A DNA stretch of 64,000 bases from Aegilops tauschii subsp. strangulata (taxonomy: Eukaryota; Streptophyta; Magnoliopsida; Poales; Poaceae). The position numbers and the translations under genes were made by a program. How positions within the stretch are numbered: position 1 is the stretch's first letter; each line of letters opens with the position of its first letter. This document shows, one piece after another, positions 10,617 to 21,044 of this stretch. A model generated the notes under the pieces. That model was not told the origin of the DNA and ran no database searches. It saw only the letters and a program-made list of their open reading frames with translations. The stretch is from assembly GCF_002575655.3 (NCBI RefSeq), contig NC_053040.3, positions 224,888,628-224,952,627 of the forward strand. The letters run 5' to 3'.

Positions 10617-11310
10617 ATGACGCCATGGAAACGCTTCATGAAGGCTCGTATGATGGCCGCGTCCCACCCCCCCGAGCGCCGCCGCCTGCGCCGAGAGCCC
10701 GGCTGCCTACGCCGAGAGTGCCGCCGCATCCGCATTGAGCGCGGCCGCTTCCGCTGAGAGGGCGTCTGCGGCAGCCGGCAGGGTAGCTGCATCAGCTGAG
10801 ACAGCTGCAGCTGCTGCTGCGACGGCGGCTGCAAACGCCGAGAGCGCTCGAGCTGCCGTCTGTGCCGCTGATGTCGCCCTGGCCCGGGTCGAGGCCATCC
10901 ACGCCAAGATCGAGGATGCACACGCCAAGATATTCCAGGCCACCTCAGGCTCCAGCATGCAACCCACGTCCGAAAAGGCGGCGGTGGCCATGGAGCACCT
11001 GCTTCCTCATGAGGTCGCCGAGCGGAAGCTGGAGATGCAGGAGGCGGCGGAGATCGAGGAGCGCCGGGAGGAGGAGTTGCGCGTGGCCGATGTCGAGGTA
11101 GAGAAGAGTCTGTCCATCGAGGAATCGGCGGTGGAGTACCAACGCGAGCTCTGGCGCAGCCACTACTATGAGTACTACAACCTTGAGGGTGGCGTCGGGG
11201 ACGTGGACGAGGACGCGGTCGACTTCAGCAAGGGGGACGCGGAGTCCACCAACGGCGGCATGTCGCCAGGACAAGTCATCAACGTCTCATCTCACACCGG
11301 TGATGCATAG
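10617..11310 (+). pseudogene. Ala-rich coiled-coil protein gene with one-base frameshift
   Basis: Function unknown. An ATG at 10617 opens a frame beginning MTPWKRFMKARMMAASHPP. At a run of seven C (about 10666-10673) the frame must lose one base to enter the long frame that runs to a TAG at 11308-11310. The long frame encodes an alanine repeat (SAEXA-type heptads, about 70 residues), then an acidic coiled coil (EMQEAAEIEERREEELRVAD) and a Tyr-rich patch (WRSHYYEYYNLEGG) with an acidic tail. Apart from the C-run the frame is clean for about 200 codons with strong GC3 bias. This suggests a recent frameshift or a sequencing error; a TTG start at 10735 is less attractive. A TATA-like box and leader are present. 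A Helitron-type end lies 520 bp downstream. Confidence 0.5.
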
Positions 11311-11684
11311 GCCGGCACGGCGGCGGATTTGTTAAAATTACACAACGAGCAGATAACACCAGGGACCCAGCAGCCCGCCCAGTTGTTGTTTTAGTTTCAG
11401 AGACGGAGCTCAACTGCGCGCTGTGCGGGGGCTGTGGCGAGTCTAGCCCACGCTTATGCTTTTATTTAAGCACATGACGAGCACAGTTGATATCTTTTTT
11501 CTTTCTGAAAATGGCTAGCCCAGTTCTTTTTTTGGAGAATACCAAAACCGAGGCCTACTTGCTTTTCTCAGCCCTGCTGGGCAGCAAATCTTTCAAGACG
11601 AGGAGGGAGGGATTTAAGTAGTAAGAAATGGGCTTCCCTAGAAAATGGTCTATAAGTTGTAAGAAATGGGTTGTAAATTTTTAA

Positions 11685-11781
11685 ACCAAAGCCAACCAGC
11701 AATTACATTAAAATATCATTTTTACTGGATTTCTCTACTCTTATAAAAACCAAAGCCAACTGGCAATTACATTAAAATATC
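11685..11781. repeat. 33-bp direct repeat
   Basis: Two near-identical copies (11685-11717 and 11749-11781) containing CAATTACATTAAAATATC, differing at a few positions, separated by 31 bp. They lie just left of the Helitron-type terminus. Confidence 0.7.
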
Positions 11782-11830
11782 GTCTTTTCTCCCACAAGAT
11801 AAACTACTCATACAAATGCATCTTCATGTT

Positions 11831-11858
11831 CCGTGCAATGCACGGGCATCTTGCTAGT
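11831..11858 (+). mobile_element. Helitron-type 3' terminus
   Basis: A hairpin with 6-bp stem CCGTGC/GCACGG and loop AAT (11831-11845) is followed after 8 bases by CTAG at 11854-11857 and then T. A hairpin plus CTRR, with insertion before T, is the Helitron 3' signature. The 5' TC end was not placed, so it is unclear whether the Ala-rich gene lies inside. Confidence 0.55.
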
Positions 11859-12099
11859 TAAGATGTTAAATTTCATTCATTTTTTGCGGAGAACTGTTTT
11901 TTGAATTTTATTTTGATATAATTTTTTAAAAATTATTTTTAACATGACTCGAAATTTCGTGATTAAAAGAGTTCGGACCCCACCGAAATATGCAAAAATT
12001 CGTTGAAGTTTTTAGAAGTGCCTAGAATATATGGTCTGTAATGCTAATAAAAAGAACATGGGCTTCAAATATCCTTAAGAATTAGCAAATGGGCTGTAA

Positions 12100-12617
12100 A
12101 ACATTAAAAATAATGGCTAATGGGCTGTATGTTGTTTTCCACAGATTTGGAGGCTGACTTAGTCAACTTAGTCAACACAGAGCAGAGACTGTTGGATGTC
12201 CATCCAACGGCCGGCGTGCTTCTTCAATCTCTGATCTTCCTACTCTGGCCGCCCAAACCAGCGCCGGCGGGACTGCCTGCTCCCTCCTACTATGGCTGGC
12301 TGTGCTGCCGCCAGGCCATCCCTCTACCCACCCGCACATCCTGTTATTTTCCAGCGACGTCAGCCTCACCCCGCAGCCGACCAGTCAGCACTCGTACACC
12401 CCTCAGTGTGGGCATCCGCTACGGTGGCTTCGCGGGCTCCGGGTCGTTCCCTTCCTAGGCCTCGCCCTCGTCCACCGCGTTTGTGCTCTCGGCGTGGCGA
12501 GGTCAACATGGTCAACAAACAACAGCCATCAGAAGAGGCTGACAGTAGGGGTCCACACAAGGAAATGCCTCCTTATTACGCGCAAAATAATCATACCTCC
12601 GCCTGACAGTTGGGACC
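12100..12617 (+). mobile_element. CACTA-type host element, piece 1 (internal tandem unit A)
   Basis: Starts with GAGGCTGACTTAGTCAACTT at about 12152 and runs into the target duplication GGACC of the Sabrina-like element. The same sequence, diverged, occurs at 33900-34305 plus 45747-45910, so the host carries two tandem units of about 0.6-0.7 kb. Assignment to the CACTA that ends at 58861 rests on continuity across the nested insertions. The left boundary was not found. Confidence 0.5.
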
Positions 12618-12805
12618 TGATACGTCTCCAACGTATCTATAATTTTTGATTGCTCCATGCTATTATATTATCTGTTTTGGATGTTTAATGGGCTTTAATA
12701 TACCTTTTTATATTATTTTTGGGACTAACCTATTAACCGAAGGCCCAGTGCAAATTGTTGTTTTTTTTGCCTATTTCAGTGTTTCGCAGAAAAGGAATAT
12801 CAAAC
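12618..12805 (+). repeat. Sabrina-like 5' LTR, first part
   Basis: First 188 bp of the LTR, cut after CAAAC by the insertion that starts at 12806. The last 94 bp (12712-12805) are repeated at 25888-25980 on the far side of the insertion. Confidence 0.85.
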
Positions 12806-13324
12806 TGTTGGGAATATAACTGTTAGGTATGACCCACCCAGGAGGGGCCGGGTTATACCTACGAAGACTCTTGAAGCCCAAGACCGAGTTTGAAGATGGC
12901 GGTTCAGTTAAGGGCCCAAAGCCAACAGGCGACTTAAGGCCCGTAGTGATAAACCGCCGTAATGGTATGACTTGTATTATAAGGCAAGATTAACTAGTCA
13001 CCGAGCCAGACACTGTATATGAGCCGGCCGGGACTCTGTAGGCCGCAGGGCGTCAACCCGTGTATATAAGGGGACGACCCATCGGCGGCTTAGGGCAAGT
13101 AACATCAAATCGAGAGCTAGGTCAAGCGGATTCGCTCCCTGGTTATCGAGACATACATAATCCCACTCAAAACTGGATCGTAGGCTTTTACCTTCATCGC
13201 AAGGGGCCGAACCAGTATAAACCTTGTGTCCTTTGTCCCGATTAACCCCTTATTGCTTCCTAGTTGCGATGGCTCCACAACTAAGTCCTTTCACTAGGAC
13301 ATCTGCCGTGACAATTCCACGACA
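12806..13324 (+). repeat. 5' LTR of the Tat-lineage element
   Basis: 519 bp, TGTTGGG...CGACA. The first 263 bp are matched by the truncated 3' LTR at 25625. Confidence 0.85.
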
Positions 13325-13326
13325 GT

Positions 13327-13344
13327 TGGCGCCCACCGTGGGGC
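13327..13344 (+). other. primer-binding site of the Tat-lineage element
   Basis: TGGCGCCCACCGTGGGGC begins two bases after the LTR end, the usual position for the tRNA primer site, and is typical of Tat-type gypsy elements in grasses. Confidence 0.75.
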
Positions 13345-13412
13345 CAGCGCATGGTGGATTTGAGTTCTTGAAGGGCAGCTTCGAAGGGCTCAAGGGATAC
13401 GCTGTGAGCCAG

Positions 13413-15869
13413 ATGACCAAGAGTCGTCGCGGCAAGCTCTACATCAACGACGCAGGCTGGGGCCCCGACGCCGGCTCAATTGAGTACGGGTACCGGGTCC
13501 CCTTCGGCGGAATTCACGTCTTCATCGGCCGGATCGGCGAGCCGGGCCCTAAGCCGGACACCTGCACCGACATCATCGAGACGGCTCAGCGTGCGAGACC
13601 CGCCCAGGCTCCGCCCGCCATGAAGCGTGCCTTCGTGGGATGCGTCCATGGAGGAGAACTTCCTGAAGGATCCGTGTCTGGCGGTGAGACGGCCATCTAT
13701 TCTGACGGTGAGTCGTCCATGGGTGAGACGGATTCGTTGTATCAACTACAAGACGGCGGGCTTGGGGGCTGTTCCGATGGCAGCAGTATTCCGGACCCCT
13801 TTGAGCCGCCGAGCAGAGTAGGGATCTTCATGGCCGGCACTCAACCAGGTCAAAACTCTATGGCTGCGGCAGCAATAACCTCCGGGTCAGCGGCAGCCGG
13901 GGCAGGAGGCCCTGTGCGCCCGCCGGCTCAGGTGCTGATTGATCTCACGGATAGACTGACAACCCTGTTAACCGTCATAGTTAATCCGGCGGATCAGGCT
14001 GAGCATGATGCAGAGGTGGTTCGGTTAAGTGAGGAGATAACACAAGCCAAGGAAAACCTAGCAGCTGAAGGCACTAGATTGGCTACGGAGCGGGCGGCTT
14101 TGGATGCTCGAGCCCAGCAGCTTCAATCAGAAGCGTTCCAGCTCACGATGGATCTAAACGCATCAAATGAGGTCATGAGGAGAAGGCACCAGAAGTCTCA
14201 ATCCCGTCTGCCTTTGATCTACGATCCTAGAAATCTCTTCCGCACACCCGGTGCAGGTCCCAGTAATCCGCCAGAGGTAAATCCGGCTGCGACGCCCGGA
14301 GCTGGTGCGCCGGTTCAGCCACGGGTGACGGAACCTCCCCGAGTGAACACTACTCCGCCTCAGTATGTGCCAACACCACCGGGTCATTATTCTAACCCGC
14401 TGGAGAACATGATCGCTGCGACAGCGCGATTGGCGGCTCTCCCGGTGGAGGGCGACTCCCCGACGGCAATTGAAACACGAAGGGTCCGAGAACTTCTTCA
14501 GATGGCTCTGGTACAGCAGGAGGCATACTCTTACAGTCGAGACAGGATTCATTCGACCCCTCGTCCGAGCGGGAGCCCGAGTTACAGCAGGCATATGGAC
14601 TCGGCGGCAGTTTCAAGCAACATCCAGCGCCGTGATCAGCCAGGTGGGCGAGACCCAGCGCGAGATGGAGCCCCTAACTTGGCTAATCAAGATAGGGTAC
14701 GCCAAGAGGCTGAGCGGGCGGCTCAGCAGGAGATGGAGCGGGCGGCTCAGCAGGCAGCTTACCAACCTTTTCCGGTTTATCCGACGACTTCTATTGAGGC
14801 GGGCGCGACCACGAGAACCGGAGGTGTCCCTTGCTTAGTGCCGGCACTACATAATGAGCGTTTGCCCAAGGATTTTAAGGGACCTCGGAAGGTGCCTAAC
14901 TACACGGCTAACTTGCAGCCCGGGGCGTGGATTGAAAGTTATGAGATGGCCATGGAATTGCTGGAGGTCAGTGACGCGACAATGGCCAAGTACTTCACTA
15001 TGATGCTGGATGGAACGGCCCGCACTTGGTTAAAGGGACTGCCACCTAATTCCATTGGTTCCTGGGCCGAGTTAAAGGCCCGATTCATTCAGAACTTTAA
15101 GGACACATGCAAGCAGCCCATGTCGATTGTGGACTTGACTAATTGCAAGCAGGAGGAAGGTGAGTCCACGACCCATTGGGTGCGCCGGGTGAAGGAAATA
15201 ATACATTCATCTGATAAGATGGATGCCGGCTCTGCAGTCTTAATGTTGGAGAAAAATTGCCGTTTTGAACCTCTGAAACAGAAGCTAGGGCGGCTCAAGC
15301 GCAATTGTAATGACATGGGCCAGCTGATGGCGGCTCTGGTTAAATACGCCGATTCTGATAGTACCAAGGGTCCCACGTTTGATGAAGAGAAGACTGGGAA
15401 GGGAAAGAAGAACGGTAACGCTAAGGGTCTTCCGCATAACCTGGCGAATCAAGGAGGCAATAATAAACGTAAGGCTGATGGTAGCTTGGAGTTTGTGGTG
15501 AATACACAGGGAAACAATCAACGACGCAAGGGGAGGCCACCTCCTCAGTCTGGCGGGTCAGGTCCCACCCTTGAGCAATTGCTGAATGAGCCTTGTCCAA
15601 GGCACGGCACCTGGGAGAAGCCGGCCACTCATCTGTGGAAAGACTGTACGATTACGAAGGCTTTCAAGAATTCTAACATGTTTGACGGTAATCACAGGCC
15701 GGGCGGTGGCTCAGGCGATGGCGGTTTTCATGGCCCGGGCGGCGGCTCAGGTGGTGGCGGCTTTCATGGCCAGGGCCCTCAAGGTCACCAAGGTGGTTAT
15801 AATCACAATCTGGCCAGGGAGGTCAGCAGCAGCAGCAATCCGGGTATCGGAGTAACCCGAAGCAACTGA
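13413..15869 (+). pseudogene. Gag of the Tat-lineage element
   Basis: The frame is open from 13224, inside the LTR, but the first in-frame ATG after the primer site is 13413 (MTKSRRGKLYINDAGWG). Domains: an acidic N-terminal region, a coiled coil around 13980-14190, Pro-rich linkers, then the retrotransposon gag capsid-like domain at about 14890-15340 (WIESYEMAMELLEV, FTMMLDGTARTWLKGLP). A Cys/His cluster at about 15589-15650 (CPRHG...HLWKDC) stands where a zinc knuckle is expected, followed by a Gly-rich tail. Gag and pol were probably one frame: a base appears lost at about 15820, sending gag into the stop at 15867 while the Gln-rich linker continues in the pol frame. The copy cannot make Gag-Pol. 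Confidence 0.75.
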
Positions 15870-15886
15870 ATAGTGGACAATATCAT

Positions 15887-16678
15887 GTGTTCACCACCAG
15901 TCTATGCAAAAGGGACCAGAAACTTCATAAGAGGGCCGTGAACGCTGTTGAGCCGGTGGTCCCTCGTTATCTGAGATGGTCTGAGCAGCCTATCACATGG
16001 AGTAGAGAGGATCACCCTCCCCGGATTGACAATCCGGGTCACTTGTCCTTAGTGGTGGCACCTCAAGTTGGTGGATACAAATTCACAGAAGTGCTCATGG
16101 ATGGAGGCAGCAGCATCAACATCCTCTATTATGAGACCTTTCGTCGCATGGGATTGACTAATAAAAATCTCAAGACATCCAACATTGTTTTCCATGGAGT
16201 AGTGCCTGGTAAGTCAGCGTACCCAGTGGGTAAGATTGAGCTGGAAGTAGCCTTTGGGGATGAGCATGATTCCAGGGCTGAGAAGTTGACCTTTGAGGTG
16301 GTCAAAATCCGGAGTCCATATCACGCATTGTTTGGGCCGCTGGCTTACGCAAAGTTCATGGCACGGTCGTGTTATGTTTACCTGCAACTCAAGATGCCGG
16401 GTCACAAGGGCACCATCACAGTGCATGGGAGCCAGAAGATAGCCTTGGAATGCGAGGAACGTCACGCTGCTTATGCTGAATCTGTTTGTGCAACAGAGGA
16501 GTTGAAGTTCTATAAGGACAATGTTGACCCGGCGGACATGACGTCCTTGAAGAAGCCAACTACGGAACACGAGTCGGTAATGAAATTTAAGTCGGCCGAT
16601 GACACCAAGCTTGTTGATTTTCTTCCATGCGACTCATCTAAACAGTTCAGTATCAGTGCCAATCTGGATCCCAAATAG
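15887..16678 (+). pseudogene. pol segment 1: aspartic protease
   Basis: Encodes the retropepsin-like domain with active-site motif VLMDGGSSINIL (about 16096-16131), the DGG variant seen in this lineage instead of DTG or DSG, then GPLAYAKFMA...YLQLKMPGHKG. The protease would release mature Gag and Pol. The frame ends at TAG 16676-16678, immediately followed by in-frame RT sequence, so TAG most simply arose from CAG by C-to-T change. Confidence 0.75.
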
Positions 16679-18940
16679 GAAAGCGCGCTCATCGAGTTCA
16701 TCCGTGAGAACCGGGACATCTTTGCATGGAAACCTTCTGACATGTCGGGTGTACCGAGAGAACTCGCTGCGCACACTCTTAATATTGATCCAAAATTTAA
16801 GCCGGTCGGGCAATTTCTTCGGCGGTTTAATGAGGAGAGGCATAAAGCTATTGGTGAGGAGGTGGCCCGGCTCTTGGCGGCCGGGTTTATTGTTGAAGTT
16901 TTTCACCCAGAATGGTTGGCTAACCCGGTGCTTGTGCTAAAAAAGAACGGCACCTGGCATATGTGTGTGAATTACATGGACTTAAATAAGGCTTGCCCAA
17001 CTGATCCTTTCGCTCTCCCTCGTATTGATCAAATCATTGATGCTACGGCGGGTTGTGAGCGTTTGAGCTTCTTGGATGCTTATTCTGGATATCATCAGAT
17101 CAAAATGGCAGTTAAGGACCAGGAGAAGACGGCTTTCATCACTCCGTTTGGAGCCTTCTGTTATGTGTCTATGCCTTTTGGGCTTAAGAGTGCCCAGTCG
17201 ACTTATCAGCGATGTGTGCAGAACTGTCTCCACAATCAGATTGGGCGCAACGTTCATGCTTATGTGGATGACATTGTGGTGAAGTCCAGAGAGAAGGAGA
17301 CCTTGATAGATGATCTGAAGGAAACCTTTGATAATCTCTGGGTCTACAAGATGATGCTTAACCCGGCAAAGTGCGTTTTTGGAGTGCCAGCTGGCAAGCT
17401 TTTGGGTTTTCTGGTCTCTAACAGAGGCATTGAGGCTAACCCGGAGAAGATCAAGGCAATCACCTCTTTGGCTAAGCCGGCGTGTATCAATGACGTTCAG
17501 CGTCTAGCTGGCTGTATTGCTGCTTTAAGCCGGTTAGGTGAGAAGGCCATACCACTGTACCAGATGATGAAGAAGACGGATAATTTCGTCTGGAGTGATG
17601 TTGCTAACACTGCCTTTGAAGATTTGAAGAGACAGTTGTCTGAGACGCCAGTCCATGCCGCTCCTATTGATAAGGAGCCCTTATTGCTGTATGTGGCTGC
17701 TAACACACGTGCCGTCAGTGTGGCCATTGTGGTGGAGCACAAGGAGGCTAGAAAGGAGCATCCGGTTCAACGACCGGTTTATTACATCAGTGAGGTGCTG
17801 ATTGAGTCCAAGCAAAGGTGTCCACATTGGCAGAAACTTGTTTATGGGGTATTCATGGCAAGCCGGAAGCTTAAGCAATATTTCCAGGGTCACCCCATCA
17901 CTGTGGTCAGTTCTGCTCCTTTGGGCGATATCATTCAAAATAGAGAGGCCACGGGACGAGTCGCCAAGTGGGCCATTGAACTTGGGCCTCATGGTTTGAA
18001 GTATGTGCTGCGCACTGCTATTAAATCTCAAGCATTGGTGGATTTCATCAATGATTGGACGGAGCTGCATATGCCTGAGGAAAAGCCGAACAACACATAT
18101 TGGACTATTCATTTTGATGGGTCCAGGCAATTGGAAGGCTCGGGGGTTGGAGTTGTTTTAGCTTCCCCTCGAGGTGACAAATTTTGTTATGTGCTCCTGT
18201 TGATGTTTCCCTGTACTAGCAATGCAGCTGAGTATGAGGCCTTGCGCCATGGTCTTCGGATGGCTAAGGAGATGAGCTTAAGCCGGGTAAGGTGCTTTGG
18301 CGACTCAGATTTAGTGGCTCAACAAGTATCAGGCAAGTGGGATTCTAAGGATCCCCTCATGGCGGCTTATCGCCCTGAAGTTGATGCCATTGCTGGACAC
18401 TTCAAGGGTTACCAGGTGGAACACATTGATCGAAGAAAGAACGAGGCAGCCGATGCTTTAAGCCGGTTGGGGTCTCAGCGTAAGCCGGTACCACCTAACA
18501 CCTTTTTGGATGTTTTGCATAACCCTTCTGTCAAGTTACCTACAGAGGAAGACTTGGTTGTTCCTGACCCGGAAGCACAACTGGTGGCGGCTCTTCACGT
18601 TGTCCCAAACTGGACAGTGCCATATTTAGCTTACATGACCCGGGGCGAGTTGCCTGAGGACGAAACCTTGGCCAGGCAGATAACCTGGCGGTCTAAGTCA
18701 ATGACGATTGTCAATGGGGAGTTACATCATCGCAGTGTCACTGGAGCGTTTCAACATTGTGTTTCTCCTGAGGAGGGTCAAGAAATTCTTCGTGAGATTC
18801 ATGAGGGAGATTGTGGCCATCATGCCGGTTCAAAATCTCTTGTGGCCAAAGCTTTCCGTCATGGTTTTTATTGGCTGACGGCTCATGCTGATGCGGAGGA
18901 TCTAGTCAGTAAATGTGATGGTTGCCAGAAATTCTCATGA
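16679..18940 (+). pseudogene. pol segment 2: reverse transcriptase, RNase H and integrase zinc finger
   Basis: In frame with the protease. RT motifs: NGTWHMCVNYMDLNKACPTD, FLDAYSGYHQIKM (about 17070), FGLKSAQSTYQR and the catalytic YVDD at 17261-17272. A connection domain follows, then a second, archaeal-like RNase H (HFDGSRQLEGSGVGVVLASP from 18110; NAAEYEALRHGL; GDSDLVAQQVSG), the dual-RNase H arrangement of Tat elements. The integrase HHCC zinc finger (GDCGHHAG...KCDGCQKFS) ends at TGA 18938-18940. Sequence in the same frame continues beyond, so this stop probably replaced CGA. RT residues appear intact; the defects are the flanking stops. Confidence 0.85.
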
Positions 18941-19870
18941 CGGGCTCATGTGCCGGCTCAAGAATTGAGGATGATTCAAATTACTTGGTCGTTTGCAGTC
19001 TGGGGACTTGATATGGTTGGGCCTTTCAAAAGGTCCAAAGATAAAAAGACCCACCTCTTGGTGGCGGTTGACAAGTTCACAAAGTGGGTTGAGGCAGAAC
19101 CAGTCAGTAAGTGTGATGCAGCCACGGCGGTTCAATTCATGAAAAAGGTGATCTTTCGCTTTGGTTTTCCACACAGTATTATAACTGACAATGGTACTAA
19201 TCCGTCTAAGGGTGCCATGGAAGAGTTTTGTCAACATGAGCATATCCGGCTTGATGTTTCATCAGTAGCTCACCCCCAATCCAATGGGCAGGCTGAAAGA
19301 GCCAATCAGGAAATCTTGAAAGGCATCAGACCTCGGCTTATGGTTCCTTTGCAGCGGATGCCGGGTTGTTGGGTGGAGGACTTGCCTTCTGTGATATGGA
19401 GCATCAATACTACACCTAACAGATCCACGGGTTATACGCCTTTCTTCATGGTTTACGGCACAGAGGCGGTTCTACCGAGTGACATCCGTCATGACTCACC
19501 CCGTGTGGCAGCTTATGTTGAAACTGATAATGAACAAGCCCGTCGGGATGCACTTGACCTGTCGGATGAGAAGCGTGACCTAGCAGTAGCCCGCTCGGCG
19601 ATTTATCAACAGGACCTGCGCCGTTATCACAGCTGCTGGGTTAAGTCCAGAACCTTTCAAGAAGGTGACTTGGTGCTCCGACTCATCCAGGATCAGTCTG
19701 ATGCGCACAAGCTATCCCCACCTTGGGAAGGACCCTTTGTGGTCAGCAAGAACCTGAACAACGGGTCATACTACCTTATCGATGTTCGAGAGCACAAAGA
19801 CTCATGTAAGTCGGAGGAGGAGACCCGCCGGCCGTGGAACATTGCTCATCTTCGGCCTTACTACACTTGA
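18941..19870 (+). pseudogene. pol segment 3: integrase core and C-terminus
   Basis: Same frame as the RT segment after the TGA. The DDE triad is visible: D in WGLDMVGPF (about 19009), D in IITDNGTN (about 19187), and E in QSNGQAERANQE (about 19295). The C-terminal part (FQEGDLVLRLIQDQ, PPWEGPFVVSKNLNNGSYYL) is the GPY/F-like module, and the protein ends in NIAHLRPYYT. No chromodomain follows, consistent with Tat rather than chromovirus lineages. Confidence 0.85.
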
Positions 19871-21044
19871 GCCACCAGCTCTCATGATGTACATATTTTG
19901 AGATGTATATATTATGATAAATAATAAAGCAGGACCTCTGTCCTTTTCATCCTCAATGATCATATGTTCTTATCATTCTAACCATAAATGACCAATTGGG
20001 GGCTGATCGTATCCGAATCTAGCTTAACTCTCTTGGTTCGGCTCATGATCGTATTCGAATCTAGCCGCTAAACCTCATGGTTACTAGGGGGCTTCCTGTT
20101 CAAACATAGGTCGTATTCGAACCAAAGAGAACATAGCTATCGATACCCTTTTGATCGGCACACTGCCAAACTCACTAGGGGGCTTCTTGATCGTATCTGA
20201 ATCATAGCTCAACCCCTTTTTGGGTCCGACGTTGATCGTATTCGAATCAGCGTCGTTAAAAAACTCTCAAGGTCATTTGGGGGCTTCCTGTTCAAACATA
20301 GGTCGTATTCGAACCAAAGAGAACATAGATGTCGGTACCCTTTTGATCGGCGCAACGCCAAAGCCACTAGGGGCTACATGATCATATTCGAATCCTAGCT
20401 TAACCCCTTTGGAACGGTTTACTGATCGTATCCGAATCAGAAGCCTCAAAATTTTGTTTATTTCTTTTGACGTTTTCTGCAAACAGTCTTTTTTGAGTTT
20501 GTCTTAAGAGTTTTTTGATCCTGTGGTATAATGAGTAGCTTCTATTTGACCCGGCTTGGCCTTAATCAATAAGTCGCCAGCATATAATAGTAATCATATG
20601 TGTGGAAGTACCGGCTTTTACAGGATTGGGTTGTCACCCTTAAACTGTTCGGGTCACATAAACCGGCAGTGTAAATCAAAGGATCGCAGGTATGATATTA
20701 TAGTTATATTTCAAAGCTATAATTGATAACCGGCTTATCTATGACTCTTTTTCATATTCCGGGTTCTATGCAAGATATATGACCCGCCCTGAGGTAAGCC
20801 GCCAAGGGACTTGTGATGTATTTTGTATGTAGGACAGTTTAAAAGCTTTCTTAAAGCATAAGGAAAATAGATGATAAGCATAATATGGATGAATATAAGA
20901 TGGCGGCTTAACAGTATTGAGCACCAAACACGTGCACGAAGGCAGGGCAAAACCAAGTTATGTCTATCCTATTACATGACTCCCCGAGTCCAAATGATTA
21001 ACATTGTTTTTTCAGCAAAATATAAATATGACCCGACCGACGGA
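19871..21044. other. non-coding spacer between pol and the antisense gene
   Basis: No ORF of note. It contains the 192-bp repeat array listed separately; the rest shows nothing recognisable. Confidence 0.6.
19990..20460. repeat. tandem repeat, period 192 bp, in the Tat spacer
   Basis: GGGGGCTTCCTGTTCAAACA starts at 20087 and again at 20279, followed in both by the same roughly 70 bp (GGTCGTATTCGAACCAAAGA) and diverging copies after that. A shorter motif, GATCGTATYCGAATC, recurs within and before the array (about 20007, 20047, 20189, 20233, 20390, 20422). Confidence 0.75.

Noticed and set aside
11732..11858. A 127-bp miniature Helitron starting TCTCTACTC at 11732
   Set aside because: The base before it is T, not the A expected at a Helitron target, and the repeat crossing the border argues against a clean 5' end.
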